Shown: one piece after another, positions 42,371 through 54,211 of the stretch
How the letters are laid out: every line of letters starts with the position of its first letter
How positions within the stretch are numbered: position 1 is the first letter of the stretch
NCBI GenBank assembly: GCA_025526995.1
Contig: JAHLKG010000017.1
Coordinates: 124,001 to 188,000, forward strand
DNA from: Powellomyces hirtus
Lineage: Eukaryota > Chytridiomycota > Chytridiomycetes > Spizellomycetales > Powellomycetaceae
Reading direction: 5' to 3'
Length of the DNA: 64,000 nucleotides
Translations under genes and position numbers: made by a program
Notes under the pieces: generated by a model
Seen by the model: the letters and a program-made list of their open reading frames with translations, nothing else
What the model was told of the DNA's origin: nothing
Databases searched by the model: none

Positions 42371-44406
42371 ATGAGTATCAAAGCCCCACCTCCAACTCCA
42401 ACTACCCCGTCAACTTCCCTACCGGAGGGACTGACCAGAACCTCCTCCGCCTCGCGGAGACGCGCCGGAAGTCGGGTATCGCACGACTACGACGAGGGGG
42501 ATACACGTCCATACCAGGATTCTCCTTTTCAGCAAGTGACTTGCGACGATGGTGCCCTGTCTTCTGATAATAAATCGGAATTGGATTACACGTCCGATGA
42601 GGACCTGCGGGATGATCCGGATGACGGGCTTATGGAGCAGCCTGATGAAACTGAGAAGCTGCTTGAACTCCTGTCGTCGATAGCCGAAGAGCAAGCGCAA
42701 AAAGGTGTGATGTCGTACACAGAGTAGTGACCGCCAGATTGCAATCCTCAGCTGTTCTCATCATGGCATTCTGTGGACAGAGGGATACGTGCATCGATCC
42801 ATAACTTGTAATCACTGTGGAGTTTCACCCATCCGCGGCTTTCGATTCAAATGTGCCAACTGTGTTGATTACGACGTCTGCGAAGCTTGTGAAGCGTTGG
42901 ACGTCCATTTGAAAACGCACGTTTTTGTGAAGATACGGATCCCAATACCGCCGCTGATGAATGCGCGCAGCGCGTTATTCCCCGTCATATATCCTGGTAA
43001 CTATGGAAATCGGGTTTCATTGAATTCCTGCAGACAACTCACCTCGTTTCTCAATGCCCCAGGTGAAGACTTTACTAATGAAGTCGTCGAATATGATGCT
43101 GTGGAGTTGCAAAAGAAATCGCACTGTAAGCGTAGCGTGACTTCCGTCATCCGTGGAGAGAGGCGCTCACCCGCTCCTGAATCATGTAGTTGACGTCGTG
43201 GAACTGGACGCGTTCCATGAACAGTTCTTGTCATTGTCAAACATCGAAGAAGGAGGAATCGATAGGGAGACGTTTGAACATTGTCTTGGCCCGTTAGGTG
43301 TTGAAAAGAACCTGATTGTAGAGCGCATTTTCAAGTTCTTTGATCGCAACTCGGATGATATCATTGATTTTGAGGAACTTGTCATGGGGCTCTCCGTACT
43401 ATGTAAAGGCGGACTCGACGAACGCATGAAATGTAAGTCATTTTGCAGCTTCATTATTTCACAAGCAAGCTCGAGTGCTGCGGAGATGGCTCATCAACGA
43501 GCCTGTATGTGATCTCTAGGGGCATTCAAAGGGTATGATCTGAACGAAGACGGATTCATATCACGCGAAGAACTGCACCGAATGTTCAAGGCATATTTCC
43601 ATCTGTCGATGGAGCTTGTCCGCGACGTCGTCAAGACGATGGAAGAAGGAATGATGGAATCGTTCGACGACGAAGCGGCCAAGCCAGTGTCGGCTGCGTT
43701 CGCGGGACCCAGCGGACCGTACACAGGCGACGTGGGCGCCAGTAGTTCGGACGAAGGTGAAGATGATGATGCTGATCTAGCAAATCCAAGTCGATCAAAG
43801 CGCAAACTCAAGCACGCCAAGCGGGCTACTGAGGATGGATACGACATCTTGTCTAACTTTGCCAGCGGCGGGGGTAGTAGTTCTGGCCCGTGTGGTATCC
43901 CAACCCGGCCACGCCGAGGAAGCAGCGCCGAGACTTCTCCCTCATATGCTGCTATGACTCAATCTCAAGTTCCCAATCTTCTCATTTCTCCACAATCATC
44001 TCATAATCAACCACCATCATCATCACTATCATCGCACAACACCTCAACCACGCGACCCATCCGCCGTTTGAATCTCCGCCGCTCGCTACCCCACCTCTCG
44101 ACCTCCTCGCCGCTCCGCATGAGCCTGAATCCGTCCTCGCCGCAAGCATTCGGTCTCCCCTCCCCAACGCCCGCTAGCGCGATTGAAGAGCAATGGCCCA
44201 TCATGGAAGCCATGTCACAAGACGCGATCGAGGAAATGGTCGACAAGGTGTTTGAGATGGCAGGCAAAAGCGAGTCGAATAGGCAGTATCATCAACACCA
44301 GCGATTGGAACAGGATGACGGCCTCACCTACGAGGACTTTGCTGCCGTGGTCGAACTTGATAGCAATCTGCTAGCTTGGTTTGAGGCCCTAGGGAGTGTC
44401 TTCTGA
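42371..44406 (+). CDS. ZZ zinc finger plus EF-hand calcium-binding protein
   Basis: Exons 42371-42704, 42781-43125, 43190-43432 and 43520-44406 join in frame to 602 residues. After an acidic, disordered N-terminus comes a ZZ finger (CNHCG, FKCANC, CEAC, then two His), a protein-interaction zinc fold. Two canonical EF-hand loops follow, DRNSDDIIDFEE and DLNEDGFISREE, in a calcineurin-B/recoverin-like context (ERMKWAFKGYDLNEDG). The Ser-rich low-complexity C-terminal region ends in a partial EF-like loop (QDDGLTYEDF). Probably a calcium-responsive regulator; the partner is unknown. An in-frame ATG at 42233 would add a hydrophobic 46-residue N-terminus, but that stretch is pyrimidine-rich like a leader, so 42371 is preferred. 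Confidence 0.82.
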
Positions 44407-45114
44407 TGCGCAACCCTGGTATCCCTTCATCAACTTTTGATCCTGTTGGTTAAACCGGCAACAGCACGACATTCTGCAATATCGCTCAGCCGGACATATC
44501 TCATACAGCGTTATCCATCAGGAGACGTAAATATTTGCATGGATGTTGCATCCCGCACATCAAGACGAAACTGAGACGCCTGATCCAACAGAACTGTGTC
44601 CATACCTGCCCGACCAATCCTCGCGTCTGACTGAACGCATGCTTAATACCCCGCTGACTCCACTGACATCCAGGAACGCCTTGGCGTTAAACATATGATA
44701 CCGCTATCATCGACTGTATGTACACAATGAACCTCTTTTATTCATAGATCGGCTTGAATATAATTTACAAATGTTTCTCTGTCTACTTTTGGGTTTGGAC
44801 TGTTTTGCTTGACCGTGTCTCGAGAGTGTTGCTCGACCTTGGGAAGTCTCAAGGATTTGCATTATCCTACACAGCATGAAGCGCTGGAACAATCTTGAAT
44901 TCCAGCTCTAGAGGAACTCCCCTAATTATCAACTCGGTACATCGTATGGAGGAGGAGACCGTTGCCGGATGATTGGGGTACAGCACGGTGTCGGGCGCCC
45001 GCAGGCTGATGTGAGATCCCGTCTCAAGCCATGGACTGACTAGTATTGAGCCCTCTGAGTAAGTTGCTCCAAACCCAGTTCGGCTGGTCGCTAATCGCCG
45101 TTCAATGCCCTTCA
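44407..45114. other. Intergenic with one doubtful minus-strand ORF
   Basis: A minus-strand frame of 83 codons (45118-44867, MMKGIERRLATSRTGFGATY) starts inside the gatC stop codon region (AAATGATG) and ends TAG. No family is recognised; it may be 3' UTR. No repeat seen. Confidence 0.3.
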
Positions 45115-45632
45115 TCATTTCTCGACAACATAATACGGCCCATCCACTTTCCGCGCAGACTTGAGCAACGCCCTCCCGCTCACCAGTCCCACCTCTGCAC
45201 CACCCTGAACGTCCGGCCTCAGAGCCAACTTCCTAGCATTGTACTCGCGCACAAGAGACAAAAGCGGTTCGATGTCCGTGGTGTCTACTAAGCGGATCGG
45301 CTCCACCATCTTGCACAGGTCATTGATGTCGCGCACGTATCTGTCTATTTGAGAGATCGGTATTGACAAGCCTGCAAGTTTGGCGAGATGTTGCACTTCA
45401 GCCTCTGTCAAGTACGGGGCGGAGCTGTCGGTGGTGGGCTGGAGATGAGAGCGCGGTGACCAGGTCGGTTTCGGTGGCTAAAAAAAAAGGTCAGGTGTTC
45501 AGTCAAGCTATGAAACGTGGCCTTGTGTGGAACACCTGGAGGATAGCTTACAATGGCGGGGTGAAGTGTGGAATGTTGCCGAGAGAGGATGTTCAGGCCT
45601 CGACATATGTGGAGCAGCTGCATGTTCTGCAT
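45115..45632 (-). CDS. gatC: Mitochondrial glutamyl-tRNA(Gln) amidotransferase subunit C (GatC)
   Basis: Small subunit of the GatCAB complex that converts Glu-tRNA(Gln) to Gln-tRNA(Gln) in mitochondria. Exons 45632-45552 and 45477-45115 (74-nt intron with a T-rich acceptor) give 147 residues. The N-terminus MQNMQLLHICRGLNILSRQH is basic and hydroxylated, like a mitochondrial presequence. PPKPTWSP precedes the GatC fold, with LTEAEVQHLAKLAGLSI and the DINDLCKMVEPI helix; LRPDV and YYVVEK lie near the end. Start chosen at 45632; a second Met is three codons on. Divergent from the TatD gene, about 260 bp apart. Confidence 0.9.
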
Positions 45633-45895
45633 GTCGTCCGTTTGTTTGGCGTCCGGTATATGCCAATGGGGAGCGGAAACTGGGCCAATGCAGAGTTGAC
45701 AGTTTTCCAGTTGTATTGACGGCGTGGAAAAGTGAGCCGCGTCCACATCGGTGGGCATTATCTGCACCGCCAACTTACAGCAGGAAAACCCGAATATAAG
45801 AGCAACGCATGCTTTGCAGAACCCGCAAGCTCATGACTTGCATTCATAACGCACGAAAGCCACTTTTTCAAGTTACGCACAGAAATTTCAACAGC

Positions 45896-47149
45896 ATGAC
45901 AGTACCAACACGTCTTTTTGTCGGAAAGCTCAACCGGGCAACAACCGACGAGTCCCTGCGGGCACACTTTCCCGGGTCCACCGATGCCGGTGTCATGCGA
46001 GGCACAGAAGGTTTGTCCTGACGTTGGACTCTATGCGCGGTCTTGGCTTCGGGCTCACTTTTTCCTGGTCGCTGGTTTACTACAGGAAAATCCAAACAGC
46101 ACGGTTTCGTGGTGTTCGCCACAGAAGCGCAAGCTGAAGCAGCCATGGTCACCCTAAACGACTCGCTATTGGACGACAGAAATATATCCGTCAAATTGGC
46201 CGTTCCGCCTAAACCACCAGCTCCGAAAGGAACCGGCAAAAAAGCAAGTGCTGCCTTTCCTTTCCACAAAACCACAAACGCGCTCGTCGACATTGGGGCA
46301 AACCTCACCAGCAAATCCCTCCTGCCTCACCTCTCTCAAACCCTCGCACACAGTGCAACCGCCAACGTCACGAATATCATCATAACCGGAACATCTCTAA
46401 AGAGCACGCGGGAAGCGTTGAAACTATGTAGGGAACATCACAAGCAGAGCCCTCATTCTGTGGCTCTCTATGCGACAGCGGGGATCCATCCTCATGAAGC
46501 GACGCATCAAATGGAGCAATCGGGTGGCGATATTACCGTTTGGGTGAAGCAACTCGAGTCCCTCATTCAAGCGAACCTGGATGTGGTGCGAGCGGTGGGC
46601 GAATGCGGATTGGATTATGATCGGAAGTTTTCTACGCATGCAGATCAGATTGTTGTTTTTGAACAACAGCTGGCTCTCGCTGAGAAATTCTCAATGCCCG
46701 TATTTTTGCACAACCGCGACGCCCATGATGATTTCCTAAAGTCTCTGAAGAAGTATCCGACGGTCAAGGGTGTCGTGCATTGCTACACTGATCCAGATCC
46801 AACCCACGTCACCGCATACCTCGAGCTGGGTTTCACCATTGGAATCACAGGTTGGCTGTGTGATGAGCGTCGCGGCGTAGAGTTGGCAGAGAAGATTGTA
46901 CCCCTCATCCCGCTGGACCGACTTATGATCGAAACGGATGCCCCATACCTCATGCCCCGCAACATTACGGGGGGTAAGAAACCTAAATGCAATGAGCCGG
47001 CCTTACTAGGCTGGGTGTGCAAAAAGGTCGCAGAGTGCTACCATGTTGATGAAGAGGTCATCGCGCGAGCTACCACTGAGAACGCTCGGAAACTCTTTGG
47101 CCTGCCAGTTGATGACAACCCCGTAGATCAAAACGCTACCACTGTGTAA
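45896..47149 (+). CDS. RRM-TatD fusion: RNA-recognition motif joined to TATDN1-type metal-dependent nuclease
   Basis: Exons 45896-46010 and 46086-47149 (75-nt intron) give 392 residues. Residues 7-80 form an RRM: RNP2 RLFVGKL and RNP1-like KQHGFVVF, the latter in the same exon as the nuclease. A Pro/Lys-rich linker (PPKPPAPKGTGKK) leads to a TatD domain from about residue 105: LVDIGANLTS (the TATDN1-type variant of the DxHxH metal site), GIHPHEA, VGECGLDYDR (Glu), FLHNRDAHDDF (His), VHCYTD (His), IETDAPYL (Asp). TatD proteins are 3'-5' exonucleases or endonucleases acting in DNA repair and apoptosis-like DNA breakdown. An in-frame ATG at 45809 adds 29 basic residues that could target mitochondria; AATATAAG at 45793 argues for the shorter start. 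Confidence 0.9.
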
Positions 47150-47606
47150 TATAGGGAACACTGTACACTAGATGCTCAACTGATAGAATGCATGTAAGCC
47201 TTTGCACTTGAAACCCCATCCTTTGTCGCGAGTACTTGGCATGTGTCCACGTTCGCCCTTGGAGCGTTGGTCGATCTTCTTTCACAACGCGCACCCAACC
47301 GCGGGGAAGATCTCCAACCCGACACAAGAGGCATACCCTTTTGGAGCCCTCGAACGACTTTTTGTGTCTGGGAATAGAAGGCCCGACAATAGGAGCCCAA
47401 ATCTGGCATTTATCACACAACGCAGTTAATGCAACCATGTTGAACTCTCAGGGCTTTTGTGATTTATCACGCATATCTTCTGCGTCCCAGCATTTGAAAA
47501 CAAGGATAATCGACGCTTTCGGTTTCTGCGCTCACTGCCAGAATGGAAATCGGCGGCCCTCCAAATTTGGCAGAAGCATGAGCGCGGAACAAAAACAAAA
47601 AAAAGC
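47150..47606. other. Intergenic, with tRNA terminator
   Basis: No gene recognised. The T-rich complement of 47591-47604 (TTTTTTTTGTTTTTG on the minus strand) fits an RNA polymerase III terminator for the tRNA. Confidence 0.6.
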
Positions 47607-47678
47607 CACCCACGGCCGGACTCGAACCGGCAACCCCTGGATTAGAAGTCCAATGCCCTGCCATTGGGCCACGCGGGT
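47607..47678 (-). tRNA. tRNA-Arg (anticodon UCU)
   Basis: 72-nt cloverleaf on the minus strand: acceptor ACCCGCG/CGTGGGT (one G-U), D stem GCCC/GGGC, anticodon stem TTGGA/TCCAG around loop CTTCTAA (anticodon TCT), T stem GCCGG/CCGGC around TTCGAGT, discriminator G. No intron. B-box GGTTCGAGTCC present. Confidence 0.95.
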
Positions 47679-47954
47679 TGGTTGAAATATAGTCAAAATC
47701 TAAATGGATCACTAATCTACTCTTGAACGAGATACCAGCGACCCACCGCACCAAAATAGAACATTCTGACATCAGATGGATATCTCTGAGATTTCTAGTT
47801 CAAATGGCATTACGTTGGGTGCCGGATGCTACTCCAAACTGGGAGTGGGCGGGATGAAGTTGGTGATTGCATCCTGATTGTCGGTAGCGCAAAAGAAGAG
47901 TAGCATAATGCAATGTGATATCAGCCTTCCAGGATGGAAAATTTTAGGTCTATC
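47679..47954. other. Intergenic, upstream of tRNA-Arg
   Basis: No gene or repeat recognised. Confidence 0.5.
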
Positions 47955-48551
47955 TCAGACCGACATGACATGCTGACATCGACACTCTTGTATAATTCTG
48001 GTTGCCGCGGAAGTCACCGGGCTGTGACAACTTGCCTTACCAAGCTCTCGGTTACGCGTGGGGCAGCCACTGCAAACTCCGCCTTCAACTCGGCGCACGA
48101 TGGGCCATTCCAGAGCGATCCCTGTAGGCGCTGCATCACCGTCCTGGTCAAGTGTTTGGATGTGCTGAGGGAGGTCAGAAACAAGTTGACGGTTTTCATT
48201 GTCGCTAGTTGCGATACCACCTTCCAGGGCTCTGACTCGTGCTCGCAAACGCTTCTCAGAGTCATTCATATCCGCGGCATCCGTAGATGGAGGGTGTGCT
48301 TGTGAGCCTGGCACCTCAACCGTCCTGTCTTCGAGTGACTGATTGTGTCTACACGAGTCAGAATGTTTTGATGGTGTTGACTCTCGCTGGTTGCAAGAAG
48401 TATTTTGACGACTAGGTGGGTGCTGATGTTGACTTCTCGCGAGAACATCTGTGAGATCATTGACTCTTGCTTGCAGCTTGCAAGCGCATCTCGGCGCGTT
48501 CATCACCCTCTTTATCTCCATTTGATGGTAGTCGAGATAATGTTCAATCAC
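47955..48551 (-). CDS. Hypothetical ORF with coiled-coil segments
   Basis: 198-codon uninterrupted frame (MIEHYLDYHQMEIKRV). Two heptad-like stretches (LQARVNDLTDVL; EKRLRARVRALEGGI through NENRQLVSDL) are separated by a polar region, with a Cys-containing end (CSGCPTRNRELG). No family recognised. It may be real or part of a longer spliced or decayed gene. The coiled-coil character resembles the plus-strand ORF near 50.8 kb. Confidence 0.3.
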   Translation of the reverse strand: MIEHYLDYHQMEIKRVMNAPRCACKLQARVNDLTDVLARSQHQHPPSRQNTSCNQRESTPSKHSDSCRHNQSLEDRTVEVPGSQAHPPSTDAADMNDSEKRLRARVRALEGGIATSDNENRQLVSDLPQHIQTLDQDGDAAPTGIALEWPIVRRVEGGVCSGCPTRNRELGKASCHSPVTSAATRIIQECRCQHVMSV

Positions 48552-49756
48552 GTCTGAGACTCATTGCCATTGACTCTCTGGGGGTATGCTCGTTAACCAT
48601 CAAATGTGCAGGTGATTGAGAAGTGTGGCGATTTGCTTTAAGTTGCTACTTGCTTGGGAGCTCTCCGTGGAGGTCAGATTGCTTTTTATGCCGGAAAGCG
48701 ACATGCGCCCAGTCATTGCTGAGTCCGCAAAAGTGAACTCGTATCTCGCACCGTTCATTTCTACACATAAAACCTCTCATTTTTTTTGCATAGATGAGGA
48801 AAAACTACATTCATAGTGTCGTTCGTCTTTCATTGATATTGCTGCATTTTAAACATGAAAGTAATGTATAGAACTTTGATGAGGAGGCCAGTCGATAATC
48901 ACATTTCCTGGAACTACCGACTAATTGGAACCCGTTCGGGTCTTGGAAGATTTAGTTTTTCGCGAGCGACCGGCCAGATGTGTTCCATGAATCATCAGCA
49001 TACCCTCGACTCCGTCTGAAATTGACTGACACGACGTAGTTCGATCCCCTATCTGCTTGACATCAGCATCTAACTTCTCCTGGCTCTCGTACCCCAAACC
49101 TGCCAAGCTTGAACGAAAACACCGCCTGCTCTAGAGCATATACCCTCAAGCTTTGCGGCCACATATATCCACGAACTTAGTAGACACTGGATGGGCGAGC
49201 ATTCTGGTGTATAGTGCCGGCGTATTTGGTGTTCTCGGAGTATCTCTCGTTTGGGTGGTGTGTGGGACGCTCTTTCAGTGGCCTGAAACCCTTTCAAAAG
49301 GACGGCCACACCACATCTTCCCAATGCAAGCTCCCTTCTGTTGGCGTAGAACCATGCCATAGCTAAAATATCGCCGCTGCGCCCATTTCTCAACAGATCG
49401 CCAATAACCGTGCTGAAAGTCATGAACACAAAGATGTTTGCTCCTTTTTGGCTTACCCCCCAACAAGTCTGGTACACATGTAAATTTGCGGAGGAAAAAG
49501 TATTCCAGATCATCTTACGTTGAGGTTGGAAATGGGACCCAAGTTTGGTTCCGAAATCAACAGAATCTGGATGTCGATTTCAGAGAAGTATTGGAGACGT
49601 GGATGGTGACCTGTCGGGCCATGCCATTGTTAGCAAGCAAAAGCTGTCAGTCATTGCCATAATGACCGTTCACGGCCTTCCTCGCTACAGATCGCTTGTG
49701 GATTCATTAGATCTTCTCATGCGCTGCTGGGTTCCAGTTGGTCTGTATGTAAACAT
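48552..49756. other. Unresolved intergenic region
   Basis: Only short overlapping open frames on both strands with no recognisable motif; possible upstream exons of the gene at 49757. No RNA gene or repeat seen. Confidence 0.4.
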
Positions 49757-51171
49757 TTGTTCTTTGGTTTTTGCTTATCTTACTGTTTCAGCTGTCAGTA
49801 CCTTACACGGCACTACTCTACTCGCATTACTTTAACAGAAGCCCTTGCCTCCCTCTACGCAACACTCATGAGCCTCACCGAATTAGAGGTTGATAGTGTC
49901 CGGTACAAGCTTAGTTGTGAAGAGATTGCAACAGGCGGTGGGCCTGGGTCGTCAGGTCCAAGCCAAACAACCCTCCCTGGGGAAAAAAAGGCACGCTTCC
50001 CGTGGGAAGCTGATTTCAAGTCAATTGCAGCACCCATCCCGTCGAGGATAGAGACTTTAGCCGTTAATGCTAACACTTTCTGCGGAAGCAACACAACGGT
50101 TCCGACGGATACTGTTTACACGCCCGACATCCCTGCCATAGAGTCATATGTTCAGAGATCACGCGCTGATGCTGGACCAGGCGGCGGTACAGATCCTGTC
50201 GACAAGGAAGATCCTGTTCGCAATCAGATGTTTAGCAATTCTATGGCGGTCAATGACAGCCGTAACCAGTACAGGTTGTACATTTACGGTCTTCCCGTCA
50301 GTCAAACGGCACCGTGCTAGGTCTCGCGCTGCGTCAGGAGCTGAAGCCTCGCTATCCACGAGACACTTCAATCACCTCTGTCCGGGGTACCCAGAGAGGA
50401 TCTGTGAGCTTTGCAAATAAGAGCGACCTGGATGGTGACATGCTGAATGGTGCCAGGTGGTGCTATGATCGCGAAACCAGCTGTACATGGTCTTTACAAA
50501 GACGACTCTTGACAATGTTGAAGCGGTGGCAATATAAGGAAATCTATCGCCTAAGTGCGTCAGCGATGCTCCGAATCTTCCAGGATGCCCTTGGGCGACG
50601 ATAAGTATGTACTCCAATGTTCGAGTGTCAACAGATGTAGCTCACCGCCCGCTATACTCTGTGTGATTGTAGAGCACATCTCAGCGTATACCGTCATTTA
50701 CTTTACCGAGGCTGTTTCGGAGCTGTACCACCATTTTCAGCAGCTGGAAGCAGTGCAAATAGGCGGACGCGCTTGCGCGCTCATTCCAGCAGAAATCGTC
50801 AATCAAGAAATTGTGATTGGGCATTTCGACTTTGAAAGCACACATCAGAAACGGAAGGATGAGGAAATGCTGCAAAACGACACGGAGCAGCCTCGCATGG
50901 CTCTCGCAACTGGTTGCAGCAAGCATGAGCAGGATTTGCTTGATCTTGTTGCCCACACTCAGTTACAGGAGGATCAGATCACATCGTTGCAACAAAGCCT
51001 CATCATTGCGGAGGGCCACATACAGTCGCTGAGGAGGGCAAACGAGGCGTCGCAACAGCAGCACCTCGCTGGAAACTGAAATCGAGGCACTGGTTGTGGT
51101 GGACAAGCAAGCAGTTGTCGAGAAACAAGCAGACATAATCCTTGCACTCCGACGGACGGTCAGGCGCTCGT
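49757..51171 (+). CDS. Hypothetical multi-exon or decayed gene with C-terminal coiled coil
   Basis: Three successive plus-strand frames: 49757-50320 (SLTELEVDSVRYKLS, then a Gly/Pro/Thr-rich stretch), 50314-50604 and 50555-51079 (ALIPAEIVNQEIVIGHF, then a coiled coil KHEQDLLDLVAHTQLQEDQI and SLQQSLIIAEGHIQSL). The coiled coil continues in another frame (LETEIEALVVVDKQAV) to a stop near 51171. I could not find a set of introns that joins them cleanly, so either splicing is more complex or it is a pseudogene. No family recognised. Confidence 0.3.
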
Positions 51172-51731
51172 AACAAGTTTCGATCCAGATAATGTTTGAA
51201 ATGCATACGAAAACAGTGCAGAGATTGCTAACACTCTGAGGAAAGTGTCACTGTCAACCATGCCATCGCCAACAAGGAAAAGATAAATGAAATCAAAGGA
51301 GTTGCCAAGAAGCGCGTCTGGGGTTGTCAGGGAGCAAATCAAGCTTCCAAGAGTCCACGTTCGTTCTTGACCAGAAACTACCAAAGGGCCTGGGAACATA
51401 GTTTGACAGAATTTGCAAGTTATCAGTAGGACTAGTGGTAGTAAATGCGTTGTACAAGAGAACAGCTACACGCCACACCCCGCGCCACACGGCCGCGCGC
51501 GTTTGCGTCACAATTGTCCTTGTGGTCTCCCTGGCCGCCGCCCTCGGATCTCCGTTGATCCAAGAAAAGCTCCGCGAAAAACATACTAAGAAACATAGAC
51601 TTCTGTCATTTTTTTGGTTCTCTAATCTTGAGATACACACTCCATTGAACACGACAAGTGCGACTTTTGTTTACAATTGAGACCTTTACTGCCTGACACT
51701 GGCAATCCCAGCGTACTTCTTGTTGTGAGAG
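51172..51731. other. Intergenic upstream of the monooxygenase
   Basis: No convincing gene; a minus-strand frame at 51652-51293 lacks motifs. Confidence 0.45.
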
Positions 51732-53916
51732 ATGTCTACACCAACGGATATTGACATCCTCGTCGTCGGTTGGTACTATGCGTTTGCTGCAGTGTCGCAG
51801 ATCAGGTGGTTGACAGTTTGTGGCATTCTATTTGTTCACTCGCAGGCGCCGGACCTGTATGTTTTTCAAGACTTTTGTCATCCTTGCGATAATACCGGCG
51901 CTGATGGCCAATATACTCTTCACAGGTGGGGTTGTTCTCAGCTTTGACGTTGTCCAGAATGGGTCTCTCGGTTCGGATCATTGGTATGAATCGCGCTCCT
52001 GGTGTCGCGCAAATAGCAGCTCCTCAGCGGCTCACCATCTCGCTCTTAGATAAATCGTCTTCTCAGTCAGTTCATTCCAAAGCCTTTGGAATCCAAGTTC
52101 GGTAAGTGCGTGAGTAATTAATTACTTTTACTGCAAAGCTAATCAGATACATAACAGAACCATGGAGATTCTGGCCCAATACGGACTGCTGGAAGCGTTC
52201 AAAGCCGAGCGACACCTAATTCGCTTTGTAGATTTCTATGCCAGCGGTGGTCTGGTTGCCAGTCTCGACAACACATCGCCCGATGAAGAGCAAACATACA
52301 TTACTGGGCTCTCAATCGTCTCACAAAACACCAGCGAGAGACTTTTGAACCAAGCGCTTGCAAAAGACGGAGTAAAGCTGGAGCGAGGTATTGCGTTGGT
52401 CAGCATAGATATCGATCAGACTATTCAAGATCCCAAGCGACGAGCAGTCAGGGCGACGCTAGACAATGGGGAAGTCATCAGCTGTTCGCATTTGATTGGA
52501 GCGGATGGAGGACGAAGCTCGGTTAGGAAGTGCATTGGATACAAGCTGGAGGGCAGCGCAGTGCCTGGAATCCTCGGCATGGTGGATGGTATAGTTGAAT
52601 CGAGCTTGCCATTCAAGAGCTTCAGCTCGTACACAAGCTCGGTGGGAACTGTTATGATGATTCCACTGTCAGATAAATATGCGAGGTGCGCCTTTTATAA
52701 TGGACTTCCCAGCATTTGATCGGTCCGAATTTGCCTAATTCTGCATCCCTTCGTTTTAGAGTTCTAGTCAATGTTGACAGCACAGCTCCGAAAAAAGCCG
52801 ATGAATACCACGAGCTAGATTCATCTGCCATCTCCGTTGAAGAAATTCTAGAGAACGTGCGCAGAATCGTGAAACCACATTCTTTCAATATGTCTGATCT
52901 CAAATGGGTTGTTCGCGTACACTTTCAAGAACGTATGGTCAGGCAGTATGACCGTGATATGCGCGTGTTTCTTGCCGGAGATGCTGCGCACGTGCACAGG
53001 TATGTGGTCTCAAGCCCTTTCCACAAACATAGAATCTGTGGCCGTGGTTGATTTTGGCGATCCCCCTGTAGTCCCGCCGGAGGCATGGGTATGAACATGG
53101 GTATCCAAGATGCCTACTCACTCACATGGCGTCTCGGGATGATTCATAAATATGGAGGGAAGCCCGCGGCATTGCTGCCGTCATACAGTCAGGAACGGTC
53201 GGGTGTTGCACGGAAAGTGTTGGCGTTTTCCGGAGGTTTGCAGAAGATGATGTTTTCCACCGGGTGGTTCCGTCAGGTAAGCAAGCTACAGAAAACATTC
53301 CTTTGGGAACAACAGCGTGTGCTCATTACGAGAGATAACTAGATGATCAGGCGCGTAGTTGTCTTCTTCATGTCTCGTTCGCACTTTGTAAGGTCGAGGA
53401 TGCGGTTGGAAGGAAAAGGGTTCCTTATTGGTGAGCTCATAGTGCAAAGCAATCTTGCGACGGGGGAGGCTGACTGGTTCTTTAGCGTACCCAAAAGGAA
53501 CCCCTCTGACTTATTATACGCCGCGCGGTACACCATGCACGATCACACCAGGGTCTCGAGCGCCCAACGGCATTATCATGTACCATAACGAGCGCATTCT
53601 CCTCCACAACCTCTTCAAGCCCGCGCTTTTTACGCTCATTCATTTTATCACATCCTCATCCAACAACGTCACCGTCAGGCCACTTCCCACAAAGTGGCCA
53701 ATCACCTCGATTACATTAGTATCGGCCCACGGCCGCAACGCACAGGAAGGCGGATACGCTGTGGATGAAGGCTCTATATTCAACTTCTATGGCGTGAGAG
53801 GGGAGGCGTTAGTTGTAGTCAGACCGGATGGGTATGTTGGATGTGTTGCGCCTGGCGGTGAAAGCGGATGGCAAAGGGTGGAAGGCTATTTCGGAGGGTT
53901 GTTCGAAGATGCCTGA
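51732..53916 (+). CDS. FAD-dependent aromatic-ring monooxygenase (PheA/TfdB-like, class A), eight exons
   Basis: Exons 51732-51768, 51846-51856, 51926-52101, 52158-52685, 52760-52999, 53072-53276, 53343-53430 and 53486-53916 sum to 1716 nt, 571 residues, with no stop. Rossmann FAD motif ILVVGAGPVGLFSALTLSRMG crosses two introns; IQVRTMEILAQYGLLEAF, LIGADGGRSSVRK (DG motif), FLAGDAAHVHSPAGGMGMN (GD motif) and IQDAYSLTWRLG follow. The C-terminal thioredoxin-like tail has PGSRAPNG and EALVVVRPDGYVG. The family hydroxylates phenols or polyketides with NAD(P)H and O2; the substrate is not predictable. Exon 2 is only 11 nt. The apparent frameshifts at 52.7 and 53.4 kb vanish with introns 52686-52759 (GTGCGC donor) and 53431-53485. 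Confidence 0.86.
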
Positions 53917-54211
53917 TGTACCCAAGATATGGACGAGTGCATATGAAGCAGGGCTGATTCAAAAATACTATGTCATCTATGTATGATTCAATAGTCAATA
54001 TACTCTTTTCCAACAATCCCCTTCCGTCCGTGTCAGAACGGAGGACCCCTTGTAGTGGTAAATGCCAACCCGTCAACTTCTCGCCTCGACGGGCGACTGT
54101 GCCACTTGCGCACTTCGCACACGTCATAACTGGATGCTTTGACTGTTTATCAGGTCTCTCATCTCCATTCGCCCAATACAAAGCCTCAGTACTTCTGTCC
54201 GAAAAATCATA

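Noticed and set aside
42996..43034. A 37-39 nt intron after IYPG in the ZZ/EF-hand gene
   Set aside because: GT and CAG are present, but removal breaks the frame and it would be shorter than any other intron here; read-through is in frame.
49070..49513. Minus-strand 147-codon ORF as a gene
   Set aside because: No motif, Cys/Trp-scattered composition and overlapping open frames on the other strand.
51732..53916. Monooxygenase as a frameshifted pseudogene
   Set aside because: Stops near 52720 and 53430 lie inside GT-AG introns; the eight exons sum to 572 codons and restore the family motifs.
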